From DASPSM01 sp963800135 (GTDB lineage Bacteria > Planctomycetota > Planctomycetia > Planctomycetales > Planctomycetaceae), in assembly GCA_963800135.1 (NCBI GenBank), contig CAWCZR010000009.1:248001-312000 (forward strand): a stretch of 64,000 bases of DNA. Direction: 5' to 3'. The notes beneath the pieces were generated by a model. That model saw only the letters and a program-made list of their open reading frames with translations, searched no databases and was not told where the DNA came from. Positions 9,640-18,824 of this stretch are shown piece by piece. Position 1 is the first letter of the stretch. Each line of letters begins with the position of its first letter. The position numbers were made by a program, and so were the translations under genes.

Positions 9640-9655
9640 TACGCATTGTTGCGTA
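9640..9655. promoter_or_regulatory. Predicted repressor operator dyad with overlapping promoter
   Basis: TACGCATTGTTGCGTA is a perfect 6-bp inverted repeat around a 4-bp centre, 35-50 bp upstream of the repressor ATG. On the minus strand TTGACG (9674-9669), an 18-bp spacer and AACAAT (9650-9645) make a plausible -35/-10 pair, with the -10 box inside the dyad. TAC...GTA ends and this position fit the operators of BlaI/MecI regulators. No other instance was noted near the second M56 copy. Confidence 0.6.
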
Positions 9656-9761
9656 TCAGTAGCGATGGCGTCAAGTGGGCAGGATGAAATGCTCCTCGAG
9701 TCGATAAAATGGCGGCGACCTAGAAGACCCGAGTCGGCAACACGTGCCCGGAGAACTCACG

Positions 9762-10472
9762 ATGGCGAAAGCGTCCGCCACGAAACGTCGAATTGCCTAC
9801 AGCGTCCATCCGGCGGTCGAGTACTTGCAGGCGATCGTCGCCAATCTTCCCGAGAAAACCGGGCGTTCGCTCGATCAGTGGCTCGCGCTCATCAAGAAAG
9901 AGGGGCCGAAGGACGAGGCGGAGCAGGTGAAGTGGCTCAAAACGAAGCACGGCATGGGGGGAACGACGGCGGGTCTGATCGCAGAACGTGCGCAAGGCAA
10001 AGGTGAAGAAAACTCGGACGGCGCGCTCTACGTGCGGGCAGCGGCTCGACACTTCGAGGCGATGTACGACGGCCCGAAGGCCGAACTGCGGCCGCTGCAC
10101 GACGCGCTGATTGAACTGGTTTGTTCGCTGGGCGACGACGTGAAAATCTGCCCCTGCACGACCATCGTCCCCTTTTATCGCGAGCACGTGTTCGCGCAGA
10201 ACAAACCGACGACCCGCACGCGGATTGATTTCGGGCTGGCGCTCAAAGGGGTCACGAAGAAGGTGCCCAAGCGGCTAATCGACACCGGCGGGCTGCAGAA
10301 GGGCGACCGCATCACGCATCGATTCCCGATCACCGCTCCCGCCGACATCGACGCGGAGGTGCGGGAGTGGGCCAAGATCGCTTACGACCTCGACGGCGCG
10401 GCACCCTCGACGTCAGCACCGGCGAGCCGCGCGGCCGTGAAATCGAAGCCCGTGAAGTCGAAGAAGAAGTGA
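9762..10472 (+). CDS. DUF4287/DUF5655-type protein
   Basis: Cytosolic protein of about 236 residues. The N-terminal part (YLQAIVANLPEKTGRSLDQWLALIK, then KTKHGMGGTTAGLIAE) is the DUF4287 signature. The second half (KICPCTTIVPFYREHVFAQ, then GLALKG...KRLIDTGG...THRFPI) matches the DUF5655 domain that often accompanies it. It ends in a Lys/Ser/Pro-rich basic tail. Biochemical function is not established for either domain. The start at ATG 9762 has GGAGA 8 nt upstream; an in-frame GTG at 9744 is less likely. It reads away from the repressor gene and converges on the SDR gene with only 22 bp between stops. Confidence 0.85.
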   Translation: MAKASATKRRIAYSVHPAVEYLQAIVANLPEKTGRSLDQWLALIKKEGPKDEAEQVKWLKTKHGMGGTTAGLIAERAQGKGEENSDGALYVRAAARHFEAMYDGPKAELRPLHDALIELVCSLGDDVKICPCTTIVPFYREHVFAQNKPTTRTRIDFGLALKGVTKKVPKRLIDTGGLQKGDRITHRFPITAPADIDAEVREWAKIAYDLDGAAPSTSAPASRAAVKSKPVKSKKK

Positions 10473-10494
10473 AGTCCCGGCGGCCGTGGCCGCC

Positions 10495-11253
10495 TCACCA
10501 GGGGATGGTCTTCTCTTGGAAGAAGTAGCCGCCGGTGGGGCCGTCGTCGGGGAGCGTGGCGAGGCGGATGCTCGTCTTTCCGCCGGTGACGACGTCGAGC
10601 GGAGCGCCCGGGCCGCCCATGTCGGTCTGCACCCAGCCGGGATGAGCCGAGTTCACCTTGATCTTGGTCCCCTTGAGTTCCTGGGCCAGGTGCACCGTGA
10701 ACGCGTTGAGAGCCGTCTTCGACGCGTCGTAGGCGAAGGCCTTCTTGCCGTAGATCTCCGCCTTCGGATCGGAGTGCAGCGTGAGCGAGCCGAGAATGCT
10801 CGAGACGTTGACGATCCGGCCGGCCGGCGACTTGCGGATCAGCGGGAGCAGCGCCTGTGTGACGGCGACGGCCGCGAAGAAGTTCGTGTCGAACGTGCGT
10901 CGCAGGGCGTCGATCGAAACTTTGCTCGTGGTGTTGAAGTCGCTGGCGAAGTCGGCCTCCTCGAACTGGGCGCCGGCATTGTTGACCAGCACGTCGAGCC
11001 AGCCAAAGCGCTCTTCAAGGTGCTGGGCGATCCGCTGGTGATCGTTGGGATTGGTCGCGTCGAAGCGGAAGGCCTCGACACTGGCGATCCCCTCGGACGC
11101 GAGCTTGTCGGCCGCCGCCTTCCCGCGGACTTCGTCCCGGCTGCCGATCACGACGGCGAAGCCGAGCTTGCCCAAACCGCGTGCCGTCTCCAGCCCGATG
11201 CCCTTGTTGGCTCCGGAGATGAACGCGACTTTTCGCTGGGACGCTTTCGACAT
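10495..11253 (-). CDS. Short-chain dehydrogenase/reductase
   Basis: 252 residues of the classical SDR type. Visible are the nucleotide-binding SGANKGIGLETARGLG at 14-29, NNAGAQ at the centre, the Ser of SSILGS, and the catalytic Tyr/Lys in FAYDASKTALNAF. The C-terminus HPGWVQTDMGGPGAPL follows the carbonyl-reductase-like subgroup, so an NADP(H)-linked carbonyl or quinone reductase is the likeliest activity. The substrate is not predictable. It is a single gene with no obvious operon partner. Confidence 0.88.
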   Translation of the reverse strand: MSKASQRKVAFISGANKGIGLETARGLGKLGFAVVIGSRDEVRGKAAADKLASEGIASVEAFRFDATNPNDHQRIAQHLEERFGWLDVLVNNAGAQFEEADFASDFNTTSKVSIDALRRTFDTNFFAAVAVTQALLPLIRKSPAGRIVNVSSILGSLTLHSDPKAEIYGKKAFAYDASKTALNAFTVHLAQELKGTKIKVNSAHPGWVQTDMGGPGAPLDVVTGGKTSIRLATLPDDGPTGGYFFQEKTIPW

Positions 11254-11582
11254 GGCGTTCTCCGTTTTGCTCGTCTCGAAGAGGGCGGGCGTCTGCGTCC
11301 GCGTCAGTCAGCCGACGATTATGAAGAGGCAGCCGACTGTGAGGCGGCGACAGACTGCGCACATGGACAGGCCCGTGTCACGCTGCATCCCGCGTGCCAC
11401 CGGTTGCCCGGCCCCGATCAGGAGGCACACCACGGGCAGCGTTGCGCGACTTTGCGTGTCACGAGCTGAGATTACGACGCGGCACAGCGGGTAGCAATCT
11501 TGCCCGGTTGGCCAGAATACTTCCCGGAGCGATACGGGCGCGCGAAAAGCCGAAAGACACCGCTTACTACGTGCGCGGCTCC
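11254..11582. other. Gene-free stretch between the SDR and the small membrane protein
   Basis: About 330 bp with no frame that has a convincing start, ribosome site or recognisable product. It must hold the SDR promoter (minus strand, near its right-hand start) and the 3' end of the PVC cytochrome transcript. No strong hairpin with a T-run was seen. Confidence 0.4.
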
Positions 11583-11909
11583 TTATCGTGCGGCTTCACT
11601 CGGCATCGAGCCGCTGAATCCGCCGCCGGGCTCGAGGCCCGACGCCCTGGGGTCACCGCTCGCAACGGACGTGCCGTCGAAAAGTTCGACTCCCTCCCAG
11701 TAAACGGGGCGGAGCTCATGATCGGCCCAGGTGAGTGGCGCGAAGAGTTGTTTTGCGGTCTCCCCGCCAAGGCGGAACTCAGCGACGCGGGAATAGGGCG
11801 AGCCGGCACATGCGAAGCCACAAAAATAGCCCACGTCGGGTTTCGACAATAAGAGGTACGCGCCGACATATGACAGGGCGACGACGGCAATTCCCGTAAA
11901 GATCTTCAT
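11583..11909 (-). CDS. Small exported or membrane-anchored hypothetical protein
   Basis: 108 residues. The N-terminus MKIFTGIAVVALSYVGAYLLL is a single hydrophobic segment, a signal anchor or uncleaved signal peptide. The rest is soluble and Gly/Ser-rich. Two Cys in YFCGFACAG just after the anchor could form a disulfide or bind a metal; this is only suggestive. The gene starts 3 bp after the stop of the PVC cytochrome gene, so it is very probably translated from the same transcript and may assist that protein. No family was recognised. Confidence 0.6.
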   Translation of the reverse strand: MKIFTGIAVVALSYVGAYLLLSKPDVGYFCGFACAGSPYSRVAEFRLGGETAKQLFAPLTWADHELRPVYWEGVELFDGTSVASGDPRASGLEPGGGFSGSMPSEAAR

Positions 11910-11912
11910 TGC

Positions 11913-14900
11913 TCAGTCGATCTTCGCCGCGCGGCCGACTGTCGCCGCTTCGGTCGACAGGCTGCGGAGGTAGGCGTAGAGGTCGGCGAAGTCCGTTGGC
12001 TTCAGGTCCTTGAGCAGGCCGTTGGGCATCAACGACGTTTTCAGCACGCGGCGGTCTTCGATTTCGCGCGGCGTGAAGCGGAAGGTTTGGTTCGTGGCGT
12101 TGCGAAGCAGCAGTTCGTCGACCGCTTCGTAGACGATCATGCCGGTGTAGACCTTGCCCCCCTTTGTTTCGACCATCGTCGTCTGGTAGCGGGGCGAAAC
12201 ATCGCGGCTCGGCTGGATGATGGCGGTGAAGAGGTCGTCTCGCGAGAAGCGGCGGGCCGCGCCGGAAAGATCGGGGCCGAGGGCCGTGCGGCCGTTGTGA
12301 CATTGGGCACACGTTCGCGACTCGAAGAGTTTTCGGCCGCGGGCCGGGTCGCCCGTGTTCCAGTCGACTTGGGTGAGGACCTGGCGACCCTGCTGCACGG
12401 AATCGTCGCTGCCGAGGGCGTTCATGCGGGCGAATTGTGTCGGATACGTTTGCTCGAGCCAGCGTGTCAATTTTTCCAGGACGTCGGGCTGCGGCTTGCG
12501 TCCGGCCTCACCCGTGACGAAGCCAAAGTCTTCGCTGGTGCTTCGCTTGAGGAGCCCGGCCGCCCGCTCGCGGAGAATCAGCTCGGGCTTGTCGTTCCCC
12601 AGGCGGCGGAGGGCGTTGACCAGCCCGAAGTGCTCGGCCGCGGACTGGCTCGGCGGCAGCTTGTCCAACGCGGAAAGGCACGCGTCGACGACTTCGAGCT
12701 GGGCCGATTCGAGCCCTTCGATAAACCGCGGACGGTCGGCCTCTTCCGGCTTCTGGGCGAGCGCCATGACGATCGCACCGCGCAGCGGGTAATCGGTCAA
12801 CTTGCTGCGAATGAGGGCCCGATGCTCGGGAACCGTCGACTCGCCCAGCACGAAGACGACGCCATTGCTCCACTTGAAGTGCGGATCGCTTTTAATGTTC
12901 TTCACGAAGGCTTCGGTCGCCGGCTTGAGCAGCTCCGGGCCGATCTCGCTTAGGAATAGGACATGACCGGGCCGGCCGAATTGCTTGTCGTTGACGATGT
13001 CGCGCGGCAAATCCTCGTCGAGGGCGACCAGCCGCTTGTACATCTCGCCGACGCGATCGTCCCAGTTGCGGTCCTGGTTGAGCTTGTGGGCGGCGATCTT
13101 CGGCTCGAGCGCGACCAGCGCCTGAGCGATCTGCTTCGATTGTGACGACGTGCGGTCGACCGGAATGCAGGCGGCCACGCACAGGTAATGGATGTCGCGA
13201 ACCGGGTTCGACTTCTCGGAGATTTGCGCGAGCACGCGGTCGAGCAGCCCGGAGTTAAGCGGCTGCAGCATGGCAATCACGCGGGCCAGCTCGTAGTCGA
13301 CTTCCGTATTCTTGGTGGGGAAGAGTTGGGCCACGCGAATTCGCAGCGGGTCGAGCTCGCGCTCGTGCGGCTTGAGGTCGACGCGGCTGGTGTAGCCGTC
13401 GAACATGGGGGCGACGGAGCGCCCGGGGCCGCAGTCTCCCAGGGCGATCTGCATCACGCGGACGGCCTCGAGCCTCAGCGACGGCGTCTCGGTGCGGGCG
13501 AAGACTTTGATGGCCCGGTCGAGTGCCGACAGGTTGACTTGCGTGCCCCGCTGGCAGCGGCTGAAGGCGAACCAAATCTCGCTCGTCGGATTCGACGGGT
13601 CCAGCGTAAGCGAGATGCCTGTCGCCTCGGCATCGTCGAGACGGCTGAGCAAACGCGCGGCGGCAAAACGGACGGTCCGATCGTCATCGCCCAGGCGACC
13701 GACCACGGCCGGCAGCAACACCTCGAACGAGCCGGCCACTTGAGCGGTCCACAGGGCTTCGAGAGCGGCGCGAGACACTGACGCATCGCGGTCTTCAACG
13801 TAGGGCTTGAACGAGAGGGCCGCGTACGGCTTGGCAGACCGGCCCGCTGACCAGATGGCCCGCGCCCGCACGGGCGACGAAGGATCGTTCGCCAGCGCGT
13901 CGAGCGAAGCCGTGTCCAGGCCGCCAAAAAATTCGGTGACGATCTCGATGGCCCGCACGCGCTGAGCGGCCGGTCGCACCGGATCGACGCAGGCGGCGAT
14001 CAACGCATCGCGGCCCAGGTTCTTGGCGATGGGCACCCAGCGATTTCGCGACCAGGCACTCTGCGGCTGCAGAGCAGATAGACAGATCGTGAGCGAATCC
14101 TGCGCGTGGGCGGGGGTGACGTTCAATTGGCGCCGATGCGAGGGAGCCGGCACGTTTTTGAGATCGGTCGACACTTTTTGGTCGCCCGACGGCTTTTGAT
14201 TCGGCGCGGCTGGTTTCGCCGGGGCGGTCGCCGGCTCGGCGTTCGAGGTGTGATTGTCGGCCGTATGATTGTCCGACGCCGCGGCGTCCGGAGTTTGATG
14301 CTCGCCCGACGTGAGCACGACCGACGTGGTCTGCGGGTGATCGCCGACGTAGGTCACCTTATAAACGCCGCCGCGCGTGCCGCGGCCGCCGACCGAGATA
14401 TAGAGGCTGCCATCGGGTCCGACCTCGGCATCGGTGGGGGCGAAGCCGAAGTCGCCCTTGGGCGCGATAAAAGCGTAAGGTGTGCTGGTCCAGCTGCCGC
14501 CGAATTTTCGCAGCGGCACGGCGAGCACGCGGCCGAAGGTCCAATCCAGGACGAACAACGCACCGCGGTAATGGCGAGGGAACTGCGTGTGCTGATAGCA
14601 GAGGACGCCTGTCGGCGAGCCGCGGCCGAACGACGCGACGACGCCCGGCATGTCGAGATAATGATCCGGTTGGATCCAATTCTGGCTGACCCAGCCGGCG
14701 CCGCTGCCCGGCAGCGCGTGCATCACGCGGATCGGCCGATACCAGGGGAGCGAGACTTCCCGCTCGCTGTCGCTGTCGAAGACGAAGAAGTCGCCTGCCC
14801 CGTTGATGGCAAAGTCGTACGAATTGCGGAGGCCGTCGGCGATGATTTCGCCTCCCGAAAGATCGGGCCTCAGTCGCAGAATGCAGCCGGCCCGCGGCTC

Positions 14901-15440
14901 CTTGATCGGCGAACTCTTGAGCTTCACGTAGTCCGACGTGATGCCCGCGTCGTTACCGATCATCACGTACCACCAGCCGTCGGGGCCGCGCTGCACGGAA
15001 TGCGCGTGGTGTTCGCCGCCGGTCTTCAATTTCAGAAAGACGTCGGGGGGCCCGTCGGCCCGGTCGTCGGAGTTGGCGTCCCGATAGCGGATCAGGCCGG
15101 CATCGCCCGTGCAGATCAGGTCGCGGCCGCGAAAGCACATGCCTTGCGCGCCGGTGGCCGGGCCGTCGGCGAATTGTTTGTAAGTGTCGGCGACGCCGTC
15201 GTGGTTGGAGTCGACCAGGATCCGCACGTAACCCGGCCCGGAGACTACAACGCGACCGAAGGCGTCGAACGTGAGCGAGAAGACGTCGTGAGCCAACTGG
15301 TCGTCGGCGTATTGCGTGACGGCAAATCCGGGAGGCGCCTGCAGGTTGACCGCGTCGTCGCAGATCGCCCGGTCGCTCCATCCGGCTGCCAGGAGCACTG
15401 TTCCCAAGAGCAGTCGCGTGACCGATCGCCAGTTACACAT
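11913..15440 (-). CDS. PVC-type dehydrogenase with HEAT-like region and C-terminal cytochrome c
   Basis: About 1,175 residues, exported: MCNWRSVTRLLLGTVLLAAGW is the signal peptide, and GGAGAA lies 9 nt before this ATG, which decides it over the longer frame from 15500. Domains in order: an N-terminal beta-propeller typical of PVC membrane-bound dehydrogenases (FDAFGRVVVSGPGYVRIL, GGEHHAHSVQRGPDGWWYV, GLRNSYDFAINGAGDFFVFD), a low-complexity linker near 395-440, a long alpha-helical HEAT-like repeat region, and one haem-c site CAQCHNG near residue 1,043. It is predicted to oxidise a periplasmic substrate, probably a sugar or alcohol, and pass electrons to its haem. The substrate is unknown. 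A small membrane protein follows in the same transcript. Confidence 0.9.
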   Translation of the reverse strand: MCNWRSVTRLLLGTVLLAAGWSDRAICDDAVNLQAPPGFAVTQYADDQLAHDVFSLTFDAFGRVVVSGPGYVRILVDSNHDGVADTYKQFADGPATGAQGMCFRGRDLICTGDAGLIRYRDANSDDRADGPPDVFLKLKTGGEHHAHSVQRGPDGWWYVMIGNDAGITSDYVKLKSSPIKEPRAGCILRLRPDLSGGEIIADGLRNSYDFAINGAGDFFVFDSDSEREVSLPWYRPIRVMHALPGSGAGWVSQNWIQPDHYLDMPGVVASFGRGSPTGVLCYQHTQFPRHYRGALFVLDWTFGRVLAVPLRKFGGSWTSTPYAFIAPKGDFGFAPTDAEVGPDGSLYISVGGRGTRGGVYKVTYVGDHPQTTSVVLTSGEHQTPDAAASDNHTADNHTSNAEPATAPAKPAAPNQKPSGDQKVSTDLKNVPAPSHRRQLNVTPAHAQDSLTICLSALQPQSAWSRNRWVPIAKNLGRDALIAACVDPVRPAAQRVRAIEIVTEFFGGLDTASLDALANDPSSPVRARAIWSAGRSAKPYAALSFKPYVEDRDASVSRAALEALWTAQVAGSFEVLLPAVVGRLGDDDRTVRFAAARLLSRLDDAEATGISLTLDPSNPTSEIWFAFSRCQRGTQVNLSALDRAIKVFARTETPSLRLEAVRVMQIALGDCGPGRSVAPMFDGYTSRVDLKPHERELDPLRIRVAQLFPTKNTEVDYELARVIAMLQPLNSGLLDRVLAQISEKSNPVRDIHYLCVAACIPVDRTSSQSKQIAQALVALEPKIAAHKLNQDRNWDDRVGEMYKRLVALDEDLPRDIVNDKQFGRPGHVLFLSEIGPELLKPATEAFVKNIKSDPHFKWSNGVVFVLGESTVPEHRALIRSKLTDYPLRGAIVMALAQKPEEADRPRFIEGLESAQLEVVDACLSALDKLPPSQSAAEHFGLVNALRRLGNDKPELILRERAAGLLKRSTSEDFGFVTGEAGRKPQPDVLEKLTRWLEQTYPTQFARMNALGSDDSVQQGRQVLTQVDWNTGDPARGRKLFESRTCAQCHNGRTALGPDLSGAARRFSRDDLFTAIIQPSRDVSPRYQTTMVETKGGKVYTGMIVYEAVDELLLRNATNQTFRFTPREIEDRRVLKTSLMPNGLLKDLKPTDFADLYAYLRSLSTEAATVGRAAKID

Positions 15441-15886
15441 CGTGTGTTTCTCCGAGGGCCGGCGCCGAAACCAAAGTGCAGCCGGGAAATGAGCGAACAA
15501 GAGGAGCGAGGTTGTGCGCGAAGTTCCCTCTGCGGACGCACAACGGAGCCGGCAATTAAATAGTTGACAAACCGGTCACAGGGTAAAGACTTCAGGGAGG
15601 ACAGACTTCGAGCAGGGCCGGTAACTCGCGGAGGCGCGGAATCTTAGCGATTTCTCCGGGTTTGGGGCAATGCGGAATCCCAAAGCCTGTCCGCATTTAC
15701 CGTTTTATCGCAAATCGAATATCATCGGAAACCGAGGCGGGATTCAGGCCCGTTGGCCCGCGTTCGGACGCGCGAGCCGAAGCGGGTCGACCGGGTGGCG
15801 GTCGAGGCAATTTGAACCCCCCATTTTTCGCCCCAGCGACGTAATGTCTGCCTGGGTGCTGAGAAAATCCCAATAGGGCGTCACTC
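15441..15886. promoter_or_regulatory. Divergent intergenic region between the PVC cytochrome and dsbD genes
   Basis: About 450 bp separating two divergently read genes, so promoters for both should lie here. An 8-bp inverted repeat (AATGCGGA at 15668-15675 and TCCGCATT at 15689-15696) sits in the middle, followed by an AT-rich run. It has no T-tract, so it is more likely a regulator site or chance than a terminator. No gene was supported. Confidence 0.4.
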
Positions 15887-18361
15887 ATGCGCAGAGTCGT
15901 CTCGTTCGCCCCGTCGGCGGTTTTGATCATTGCCATCGCCTTTGCTTGCCGCGTGGCCCGGTCCGCGCCGCCGCCGGGTGAAAAGCTGCGGCTCGAAAAT
16001 GTGCTCGGACCGGCCAAGCCGACCGCCCTGCTGGGCGAGGTGCCCGATTCGCACGCGGTAGAGGACCAGCTGCCCACCGTCCGCGTGGGGCTGGTGCCGA
16101 CGACGGCCAAGACGGGCGACGTGGTCACGCTGGCCGTGACGGTTGGCGTGCCGGGCGATTCGTATACCTATTCCACGAATCCGGGCGGACTCGGCGCGAC
16201 GAAGATCGACGTCAACGACGCGAGCGGCCTGACACCGCTGGGCGAGTTCGAGGCGGACCACGCGCCGAAGATCGTCACGGACGAAAGCACCGGCAAACCG
16301 GTCGAGAAGTTCGAGCGCGGCGTCACCTGGCTGCGGCAATACAAGATGACGGCCGAGCAGCCCGCGGACGTGCACGTGTCGGGCCTGGTCGATCTCAAGT
16401 ACTGCAATTCGAGGGGCTGCCGCGTCTTCAGCAAGCCGTTCAAGACGCGGCTCGTGGCGCTGTCCGGCGAGGCGGCCGTCGATGCGGATGAGCCCGCGGC
16501 CACGCCGACCTCAAATCTCAGTCAGACGGTCGAGCCGAAAGGGTTCGGCGGTCAGTCGGGACATGTAAAGCTGCATTTCACGCTGAGCCCCGAGGATCCC
16601 AAGCCGGGCGACGACGTGACGCTGGCCGTCACGATGGCCCTCGATCCGGATTGGCACACCTATTCGACGACGCAGAAGGAAGCGGTCGGTTCGACGACCA
16701 CTCAGATCGACGTGAAGTCGACCAAGAACCTCGTGCCGATCGGCGAGCGTTTTCGGCCCTCGCGCGAGCCCGAAGTCAGCACCAAAGGGGCGGTCGCCGG
16801 CCTCGACCCGAAAGAGGTTTACCACGGGGAAGTCACCTGGACGCGCCGGTTCAAGTACCAGCCCGCGGGGAAGGAAACGCATTTCGGCGTTTCGGGCAGC
16901 ATTCATTACGGAGTCTGCAACGAAGCGACGTGTCTGCCGCCCAAGACGGTGAACTTCAGCCTCGGCGACCTGAAGGGGGCCGGCAAACCCGCCGCGCCGC
17001 TTGCCGACGACAGCGAGTTGATCCCGGACGGCACCTATGTGAGTCAGTCGGGATCGCTGTGGTTCTACCTACTGGGCGCGTTCTTCGGCGGAATGCTGCT
17101 CAACGTGATGCCCTGCGTGTTGCCGGTGCTCGCCATCAAAGTGTTGAGCTTCGTGCAGCAGGCGGGCGAGAGCCGGTTGCGGATCTTCCTTTTGAATCTG
17201 GCCTATTCGGCCGGCGTGCTGGCAGTGTTCTTCGTGCTCGCCACGTTGTCGGTCGGCACCCGCCTGGGATTCTCATCCGCCGACCTTTCGTGGGGCGGAC
17301 TGTTTGCCGACACCCGCTTTAACCTGGTGATGGCGTGCCTCGTCTTTGCGATGGGGCTGAGCCTGTTGGGCGTGTTCGAGATTCCGGTGCCGGGAATGGT
17401 GGGGTCAGCGGCCGGGGGCAGCCATCGCGAGGGCTTGCCCGGAGCCGTGCTGACCGGCATCTTCGCCACGCTTTTGGCAACTCCCTGCACGGGACCCTTC
17501 ATGGCGACCGCGGTCGGCTGGTCGATTCGACAACCGACGCACGTCGTCTACCTGGTTTGGGGCGTGCTCGGTCTGGGCATGGCCTTCCCCTACCTGGTGC
17601 TGGGACTCTTCCCCAAGCTGATCGGCTGGCTTCCCAAGCCGGGCACGTGGATGATCCGCCTGAAAGAATTCGCCGGATTCGTCCTGTTGGGCTCGGTGAT
17701 TTTCATCATCTACTACACCGATAAACGCTTCACCATTCCGTTGCTCGTGATGTTGCTCGGTGTGGCGCTGGGTTTGTGGATGATCGGCAATCTGTACGAC
17801 ATCAATTCTCACATCCGACACAAGACGACCGTCCGCGTGATCGCGCTCTTCCTCGCCTTGCTCATCTGCTGGTTCGGTTACGGGCTGGCGGCCGAGAACA
17901 AGCACCGCCTGCACTGGGAGCCGTTTTCGGAATCGCGCTTGACCGCGCTGTTGAAGAACAAGAAGACGGTGCTGATCGACTTCACGGCCGAATGGTGTGC
18001 CACGTGCCACACCAACGAAGGCATCGCGCTCAACACCAAAGAGACGCAGGCGTTCGTCGAGAAGCACGATATCGTGCCGCTGCTGGCCGACTTCACGGAA
18101 CAGCCGCCCGAGCTGAAGCGGTGGCTGCATAAGTTCCTGCAGGACGGCGTGCCGCTGACCGTGATTTTCCCGGCCGAGCGGCAGAATAAGCCGATCGTGC
18201 TGACCGGCCTTTACACGCAGGGCGACTTACTCGACGCGCTCCATCAGGCGTTGGCGGCGGGCGCAACGCGCGGGCCGACGACGTGGCGACGAGCGTGCGC
18301 TAGCGATCAACGGGGCGCGTCGAGTCATCACCAGGCTAGCGGGCCTGAGGCTAATGTTTGA
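15887..18361 (+). CDS. DsbD-family thiol:disulfide reductase
   Basis: 824 residues. A signal peptide is followed by two periplasmic DsbD-N-like domains, each with a Cys pair (CNSRGC near 168-173, CNEATC near 345-350). The membrane core has about eight helices with the two electron-carrying cysteines in VMPCVLPVLAIK (Cys about 410) and TPCTGPFMATA (Cys about 534). A C-terminal thioredoxin domain carries AEWCATCHTNE (Cys 704/707). Such proteins bring cytosolic reducing power to the periplasm for disulfide repair or cytochrome c maturation. Most family members have one N-domain; here it is doubled. The last 35 residues are Gly/Arg/Ser-rich and overlap the next gene. It probably supports the many haem-c and disulfide proteins exported by this organism. 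Confidence 0.93.
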   Translation: MRRVVSFAPSAVLIIAIAFACRVARSAPPPGEKLRLENVLGPAKPTALLGEVPDSHAVEDQLPTVRVGLVPTTAKTGDVVTLAVTVGVPGDSYTYSTNPGGLGATKIDVNDASGLTPLGEFEADHAPKIVTDESTGKPVEKFERGVTWLRQYKMTAEQPADVHVSGLVDLKYCNSRGCRVFSKPFKTRLVALSGEAAVDADEPAATPTSNLSQTVEPKGFGGQSGHVKLHFTLSPEDPKPGDDVTLAVTMALDPDWHTYSTTQKEAVGSTTTQIDVKSTKNLVPIGERFRPSREPEVSTKGAVAGLDPKEVYHGEVTWTRRFKYQPAGKETHFGVSGSIHYGVCNEATCLPPKTVNFSLGDLKGAGKPAAPLADDSELIPDGTYVSQSGSLWFYLLGAFFGGMLLNVMPCVLPVLAIKVLSFVQQAGESRLRIFLLNLAYSAGVLAVFFVLATLSVGTRLGFSSADLSWGGLFADTRFNLVMACLVFAMGLSLLGVFEIPVPGMVGSAAGGSHREGLPGAVLTGIFATLLATPCTGPFMATAVGWSIRQPTHVVYLVWGVLGLGMAFPYLVLGLFPKLIGWLPKPGTWMIRLKEFAGFVLLGSVIFIIYYTDKRFTIPLLVMLLGVALGLWMIGNLYDINSHIRHKTTVRVIALFLALLICWFGYGLAAENKHRLHWEPFSESRLTALLKNKKTVLIDFTAEWCATCHTNEGIALNTKETQAFVEKHDIVPLLADFTEQPPELKRWLHKFLQDGVPLTVIFPAERQNKPIVLTGLYTQGDLLDALHQALAAGATRGPTTWRRACASDQRGASSHHQASGPEANV

Positions 18362-18821
18362 GAGGTTCAAAGACCGTTCTCGAATCATCATGGACCTCGC
18401 GTCGGCGGAAGCGGCGCGCCGCGGCGACGATTCGGTCGATACCGTCGACGTGCTCGTGGGCATGCTCCGCGAAGGGAAGAAAAGCATTGCTGGAAATGTG
18501 CTGAGCTTCCATTGCACAGTCCCCGTCGATATTGATCTCGTGCTGGCCGGCCGCCAGGCGGTCTGCGACGTGCCTGATATCACCTTAGCGGATTTGGTTT
18601 CGCAGAGTCTGCTCGAAGTCAGGTGGCTCAATCACAACTATGTGGGAACCGAGCATCTGTTATTGGCCGTTTGTGCTCTCGTCCGATCCAGAGGTGCCCG
18701 CTTGCTGACGGCTTTAGGGAACCGACCTGTGCAAGTCTGCTCGCATGTCCTCAATATCCTGGGACATTTCGAATTGGATCGCTGGGTGGCCGACCACCCA
18801 GACGCCGCGCAGAGCCGGTGA
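18354..18821 (+). CDS. Clp N-domain protein without ATPase domain
   Basis: 155 residues starting MFERFKDRSRIIMDLASAEA, the hallmark opening of ClpC/ClpA N-terminal domains. A second half-repeat carries HNYVGTEHLLLAVCALVRS. There is no AAA+ module, so it cannot unfold proteins itself; it might bind substrates or compete for a Clp adaptor. It overlaps the end of the DsbD gene by 8 bp, so the two are co-translated. Compared with ClpC the middle section (about 45-95) is divergent, with unusual Cys residues. Function inferred only from the fold. Confidence 0.75.
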   Translation: MFERFKDRSRIIMDLASAEAARRGDDSVDTVDVLVGMLREGKKSIAGNVLSFHCTVPVDIDLVLAGRQAVCDVPDITLADLVSQSLLEVRWLNHNYVGTEHLLLAVCALVRSRGARLLTALGNRPVQVCSHVLNILGHFELDRWVADHPDAAQSR

Positions 18822-18824
18822 CGC

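Noticed and set aside
14106..15563. Plus-strand frame of 485 codons opposite the PVC cytochrome
   Set aside because: Antisense shadow with a Val/Ala/Arg-rich composition and no start signal.
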